Positions 60,356 to 64,000 of a DNA stretch of 64,000 nucleotides are shown piece by piece. The DNA comes from JBFXAF01 sp050184585 (GTDB lineage: Bacteria; Pseudomonadota; Alphaproteobacteria; Rhizobiales; Rhizobiaceae). The position numbers and the translations under genes are program-made. The first letter of the stretch is position 1; every line of letters starts with the position of its first letter. The notes under the pieces are model-generated. The model ran no database searches and was not told the origin of the DNA. It saw nothing but the letters and a program-made list of their open reading frames with translations. The stretch spans positions 1-64,000 of the forward strand of contig JBFXAF010000012.1 of the NCBI GenBank assembly GCA_050184585.1. Reading direction: 5' to 3'.

Positions 60356-63300
60356 TCACGGCAGGCTGAGTCGGGCAAGCGCGCCGTCCATGAGCGCGGC
60401 CGGCAGCGGCACCACCGACGGGCCTTCCGTGAACACCAGCGCCGCCTCGACCGGCCGATCGGCGAAGATGCGCGCGAGCAGGGTCCGATAGAGCGCCATC
60501 TGCAGCACATAGGCTTCCGCGACCTGGCCGTCGGATGCCGGCGCTATCCGGTCGGTCTTGAAGTCGACGACCAGAACGCGCTCCGGCGTCACGGCCAGCC
60601 GGTCGACCTTGCCCGACACGGCCCGCTCCCGCCCGCGCACGGTTACCATGCCCATCAGCTCGACCTCGGCGCGGCTGCCCTCGCCGAAGACCGCGGCCAG
60701 ACGCGGGTCGGACAGGACGCCAAGCACCGATCGAAGGGCTGCGTCGCATGCGGCCGCCGGCCAGTCCGCCCCGACCGCGCCGAGATAGCGGGCCGCCGCC
60801 GGTTCGCGCTGGTTCTCCGGCAAACCCGGCAGCGACTGAAGCAGCCTGTGGACCGCGAGGCCGCGGGCGATTGCGAAGGGCGGATCGGCCCGCGCGTCGA
60901 ACACTGGCGACTGCGTCGAGATCACCGGTTCGCGGTCCTCCTCGATGAGCAACGAAGCGCCCGATGGCGCGAGCGGACGCGGCAGGTCGGGTGCAGGCGG
61001 CAGCGGCGACAGAAGGGCTTCGGGAAACGGCTCGCCCGCCTCCAGAGGCGCCGGCGCGTGCGTGGCCGCCACGAGCGGCGCACTGGTGACGCGGTGAATC
61101 AGCACCTCGCCCCAGCCATCGTCATGCCGCATGGTCGTGCCCGGCGCGGCGCGCAGGGCGTCGGACACGATCGACAGCCAGGTCGTGTCCCTGGGCGGTT
61201 TCCTGCCGTGGTACCCGCAGACGAAGAGCCGGTCGGCGGCGCGCGTCATGCCCACATAAAGCAGCCGGCGGTACTCCTGTTCGGCCTTCAGCCGCGCCAC
61301 CCGTGCGAGAGCGTCCAGCGCGCGGTTGGCCGTGTCCGCGCCCGCCCGCCAGAGCAGGCCCGGAACCTTGACGCCGTCGACCGTCAGGTCCGTCGGCATG
61401 AGGCGCGGCAGATGCTGGTCGACGAAGGGCGCGCCGCCGGCATCGACCAGGAACACCACCGGCGCCTCCGCGCCCTTGGCGGCGTGCACGGTCATGATGC
61501 GCACCTCGTTTCGCGCCGCGTCCATCTCGCGCTTGATCTCCGGCGCGGCCGTCTCCAGCGTCGCCAGGAAGCTGTCCAGTCCGGGCAGGCCGATGCGTTC
61601 CTCGGCGAGGCAGAAGCCCAGGAACTCGTCGAGGATGTCCCCGGCGTCCTCGCCGAGCCGAGCGACCATGGCCGCCCGCACCTTGCCCGGCCCAAGGACG
61701 CCGGCGAAGAACTCGAAGACCGGCCTGTACGCCGCTTCGTTCATCCACTGCTCCAGCCGTTCCGTGATGGCTGTGAACACGACCTCGCCGCGCAGCGAAC
61801 GCCAGAGCGAACCGCCCTCCGGGCGGTAGTGGGCCAGCCGGAACAGGTCGTCCTCCGAGAGCCCGAAGACCGGGCTTCTGAGCAGCGCCGCGAGCGACAG
61901 GTCGTCCTCCGGCATCAGGCAGAAGCGGGCGAGCGCCATCATGTCCTGCACGGCGATGTGCGCCGAAAGGGTGAGCCGGTCCGCGCCGGCGACGGGCACA
62001 CGGTATTCCTTGAGCGCGCGCGACAGCGCGTGCACGAAGCGGTCGCGCTTGCGCACCAGCACCATGATGTCGCCCGGCCGCGCCTCATGGGCGTCGACCA
62101 GGTCCTTGATGCGCTTCGCGACCCGCGACGCGACGCGCACCGCCGGCGCGCTCGCCTCGTCCACCGGCTCGGTCCAGTCCTCGGGCTCTTCCACGTTGAC
62201 GGCGCCAACCGACTGCCAGACCTCCACCACGCCCGGCTCGCCGGGCCGGTTGGAGGCATGCTCGATCGTCTCCTTGCCAACCGTCAGCCCGTCGCGCGCC
62301 GCCTCGTTGGCGAAGACGATGTCGACCGCCGACAGGACGTCCTCGGTGGAGCGGAACGAGAGCGTCAGCCGGATATCCTCGAAGGCTGCTTCCGCGCCTC
62401 GCGCCGCGAGGCTCAGCGCACCCTTCGTCATGCCGAACTCGGCCGGGTCGGCGCCCTGGAAGGAGTAGATCGACTGCTTCTCGTCGCCGACGGCGAAGAC
62501 CGAGCGCGGCCGCCCGCCGCGCGCGCCGGCGCCGGCGAAGAAGTCGCCGGCCAGCGCGCGGACCACCTCCCATTGCGGCGGGCTGGTGTCCTGCGCCTCG
62601 TCGATCAGGATGTGGTCGATGCCCTGGTCGAGCTTGTACTGCACCCAGGGCGCGGCGTCCGAACGCGACAGCAGGTTCACGGTGCGGGCGATCAGGTCGT
62701 TGAAGTCGAGCAGCCCCCGCGCCGCCTTCTGGCGCTCGTAGCGGCCGATCACGGCGTCGGCCAGCGTGCGCACCGCGTTGGTCGCCACACACATGCGGAA
62801 GGTGGCGAGACGGTCGGCGACAGCGATCAGATGTTCGGCGGCTGCGACATAGCGGTCGACAATGTCCGGGGCCTCGTTGACGAAGGCCTGCTTGAAGAGC
62901 TTGTCCGTCTTGCGAACGTCGCCCTTGGCGGTGAGGAACGCGGCGCACATCATCGCAAGCCGTTGCAACGGATCAGGCGCCTGCATCGCCTTCAGCGCTT
63001 TGCCGAAGATGTCGAGCGCCTTGGCCGCCTGATGACGCTCCGCCGACTTCACCAGTCGCGCCAGTTCCGACCCCGAAAACCCCGGCACCGGCCATGCCGC
63101 ACCCCCGATCGACGCCTCGTCTCCCGCCGGCGTGAAGCCGAAGGCTGCCAGAAGCTGGTCGTCGCTGACGCGATCGATGAAGCCCCGCATGGCATCGCGG
63201 CGGGCCACGATCTCGCGCAACAGGTCGTCGAGCCCCTTCTCGCCCGCCCGGGCGAGGATCGTCGCGAAGGCTTCCGCCAGGGTCAGCGTCTCGGCCGCGG

Positions 63301-63811
63301 CGCCCGCCAGCGTCGCCCGCCGCGCCTCGGCGAACATCAGTTCCTCCATGCGCGGATCGACCAGCTCGAAATGGCCGGCAATGTTCGCCTCCAGCGGGAA
63401 CTTGTGCAGGATCGCCTCGCAGAAGGCGTGGATGGTCTGGACCTTGAGCCCGCCCGGCGTCTCCAGAGCGATTGCGAACAGGCTGCGGGCGCGGGCGATT
63501 GCCGCCCGGTCCGGCATGCGTCCCTCGATCTCGGCGATGCGCGCGGCAAGCCTTCCGTTGTCCAGCGCCGTCCACGCGCCGAGGTCCCTGAAGACGCGGT
63601 TGGCCATCACCGAGGCAGCGGCGCGGGTATAGGTGAGGCAGAGGATGCGCGAGGGCTCCGCTCCCGAAAGCAGCAGCCGGATGACGCGCTGCGCCAGGAC
63701 ATGCGTCTTGCCCGAGCCGGCGTTGGCCGACACCCAGGCCGAGTTGGCGGGATCGGACGCCAGCGCCTGCTTGGCGACGGTGTCCGGCGGCGGGTCTCGG
63801 CGGGCGGTCAC
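60356..63811 (-). CDS. addA: Double-strand break repair helicase-nuclease subunit AddA
   Basis: The 1151-residue UvrD-type helicase with a C-terminal RecB-like nuclease has Walker A WVSANAGSGKTHVL, CLTYTRAAASVMANRV, DEAQDTSPPQWEV, GDEKQSIYSFQGADPAEF and motif VI YVGMTRAADRL. The nuclease core is VLVVDFKTDR near the C-terminus. With AddB it resects broken DNA ends for RecA. It starts at GTG (complement of 63809-63811), overlapping the addB stop (GTGA). Confidence 0.93.
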   Translation of the reverse strand: MTARRDPPPDTVAKQALASDPANSAWVSANAGSGKTHVLAQRVIRLLLSGAEPSRILCLTYTRAAASVMANRVFRDLGAWTALDNGRLAARIAEIEGRMPDRAAIARARSLFAIALETPGGLKVQTIHAFCEAILHKFPLEANIAGHFELVDPRMEELMFAEARRATLAGAAAETLTLAEAFATILARAGEKGLDDLLREIVARRDAMRGFIDRVSDDQLLAAFGFTPAGDEASIGGAAWPVPGFSGSELARLVKSAERHQAAKALDIFGKALKAMQAPDPLQRLAMMCAAFLTAKGDVRKTDKLFKQAFVNEAPDIVDRYVAAAEHLIAVADRLATFRMCVATNAVRTLADAVIGRYERQKAARGLLDFNDLIARTVNLLSRSDAAPWVQYKLDQGIDHILIDEAQDTSPPQWEVVRALAGDFFAGAGARGGRPRSVFAVGDEKQSIYSFQGADPAEFGMTKGALSLAARGAEAAFEDIRLTLSFRSTEDVLSAVDIVFANEAARDGLTVGKETIEHASNRPGEPGVVEVWQSVGAVNVEEPEDWTEPVDEASAPAVRVASRVAKRIKDLVDAHEARPGDIMVLVRKRDRFVHALSRALKEYRVPVAGADRLTLSAHIAVQDMMALARFCLMPEDDLSLAALLRSPVFGLSEDDLFRLAHYRPEGGSLWRSLRGEVVFTAITERLEQWMNEAAYRPVFEFFAGVLGPGKVRAAMVARLGEDAGDILDEFLGFCLAEERIGLPGLDSFLATLETAAPEIKREMDAARNEVRIMTVHAAKGAEAPVVFLVDAGGAPFVDQHLPRLMPTDLTVDGVKVPGLLWRAGADTANRALDALARVARLKAEQEYRRLLYVGMTRAADRLFVCGYHGRKPPRDTTWLSIVSDALRAAPGTTMRHDDGWGEVLIHRVTSAPLVAATHAPAPLEAGEPFPEALLSPLPPAPDLPRPLAPSGASLLIEEDREPVISTQSPVFDARADPPFAIARGLAVHRLLQSLPGLPENQREPAAARYLGAVGADWPAAACDAALRSVLGVLSDPRLAAVFGEGSRAEVELMGMVTVRGRERAVSGKVDRLAVTPERVLVVDFKTDRIAPASDGQVAEAYVLQMALYRTLLARIFADRPVEAALVFTEGPSVVPLPAALMDGALARLSLP

Positions 63812-64000
63812 GGGTCGCCCTCCTCGTCGTCGCCGCCGCCGGCCGACCACTCCGCGACACGCGCGAGATGATCGTAGTCGCCCACCTCGCCGGCGCGGAA
63901 GGGCAGGGCGCGGGAGCGGTACCCGGCATCCGGCCCGTTGTAGTGGTGGAGCAGGCGCTCCAGCCGCGTCCAGGCCTCCTCGCCGAGTTCGGGCGCCGAC
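63808..64000 (-). CDS. addB: AddB, C-terminal end
   Basis: The last 63 codons of the AddB helicase-nuclease-like subunit are present: ...RLLHHYNGPDAGYRSRALPF, RAGEVGDYDHLARVAEW, ending in SAGGGDDEEGDP. The rest lies beyond the right edge. It overlaps addA by four bases, so the complex subunits are translated together. Confidence 0.85.
   Translation of the reverse strand, partial: SAPELGEEAWTRLERLLHHYNGPDAGYRSRALPFRAGEVGDYDHLARVAEWSAGGGDDEEGDP

Noticed and set aside
60848..63871. 1007-codon plus-strand frame opposite addA
   Set aside because: AddA on the minus strand has all helicase and nuclease motifs; the plus frame is an Arg/His/Val-rich shadow.
1..64000. tRNA or rRNA genes, CRISPR arrays, phage integrase or attachment sites
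   Set aside because: None was recognised on either strand; the small insertions in the pheST and trp operons show no integrase or direct repeats that I could identify by eye.

Overview
The window is GC-rich chromosomal DNA from an alphaproteobacterium of the order Hyphomicrobiales (Rhizobiales), most like the Mesorhizobium/Phyllobacteriaceae branch. This rests on the trpF-trpB-trpA-accD-folC block next to trxA and addA/addB, the RegB/RegA-type ActS/ActR pair, a DapD-type lysine pathway, an AccD without zinc-finger cysteines, EcfG/RpoE2-type GGAAC promoters and small families such as DUF2852. No rRNA, tRNA or CRISPR array was seen.

Layout. 1-4.8 kb: the start of an IS1595-family element has cut off the 3' end of a giant type I-secreted, T1SS-143/DUF5801-type surface protein. 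5.0-8.7 kb: a TIR-transmembrane-beta-propeller protein and an EamA exporter. 8.8-13.9 kb: a TetR regulator divergent from an aroE-dctP-dctQ-dctM-aroQ operon, which looks like an uptake and catabolic unit for quinate/shikimate-type acids. 14.0-16.8 kb: a gutted phenylacetate-CoA-ligase pseudogene, a VOC protein, a glutathione transferase with a histone H1-like tail, an IS630 remnant, then a small NepR-like gene and csbD, each behind a general-stress promoter. 16.8-24.3 kb: an Ldh-type oxidoreductase and a basic-amino-acid ABC transporter next to a DDAH-like amidinohydrolase and an AruI-like 2-ketoarginine decarboxylase, suggesting an arginine/guanidino-compound catabolic locus.

24.4-41.9 kb: mainly housekeeping and envelope genes: desaturase, NDUFA9-like protein, uppP, GST-queG-SDR-ketopantoate reductase, a DJ-1/PfpI protein behind a perfect 19-bp palindrome, two DUF805 proteins with a third membrane protein, dapD, a LOG-family protein, a PCu(A)C copper chaperone, hrpB, actS-actR and two exported proteins. 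42.0-49.0 kb: translation genes pheS/pheT, rplT, rpmI and infC, interrupted by a DUF4160-DUF2442 cassette between pheS and pheT and by an opposite-strand dxr between infC and rpmI. 49.2-52.6 kb: hydrolase, BenE-type transporter, DUF2852 and YgjP-like metalloprotease. 52.6-59.4 kb: the trp-acc-fol block with two foreign-looking insertions, a dinD homologue fused to the start of trpF and a DUF4145 gene wedged between trpB and trpA. 59.5-64 kb: cupin, trxA, addA and the 3' end of addB.

The most unusual points are the interrupted adhesin, the TIR-propeller protein, and the way small accessory genes (DUF4160/DUF2442, DinD, DUF4145) sit inside essential operons with overlapping start/stop codons, so that they must be expressed with housekeeping genes. 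All assignments come from reading the sequence by eye; no database search was run.
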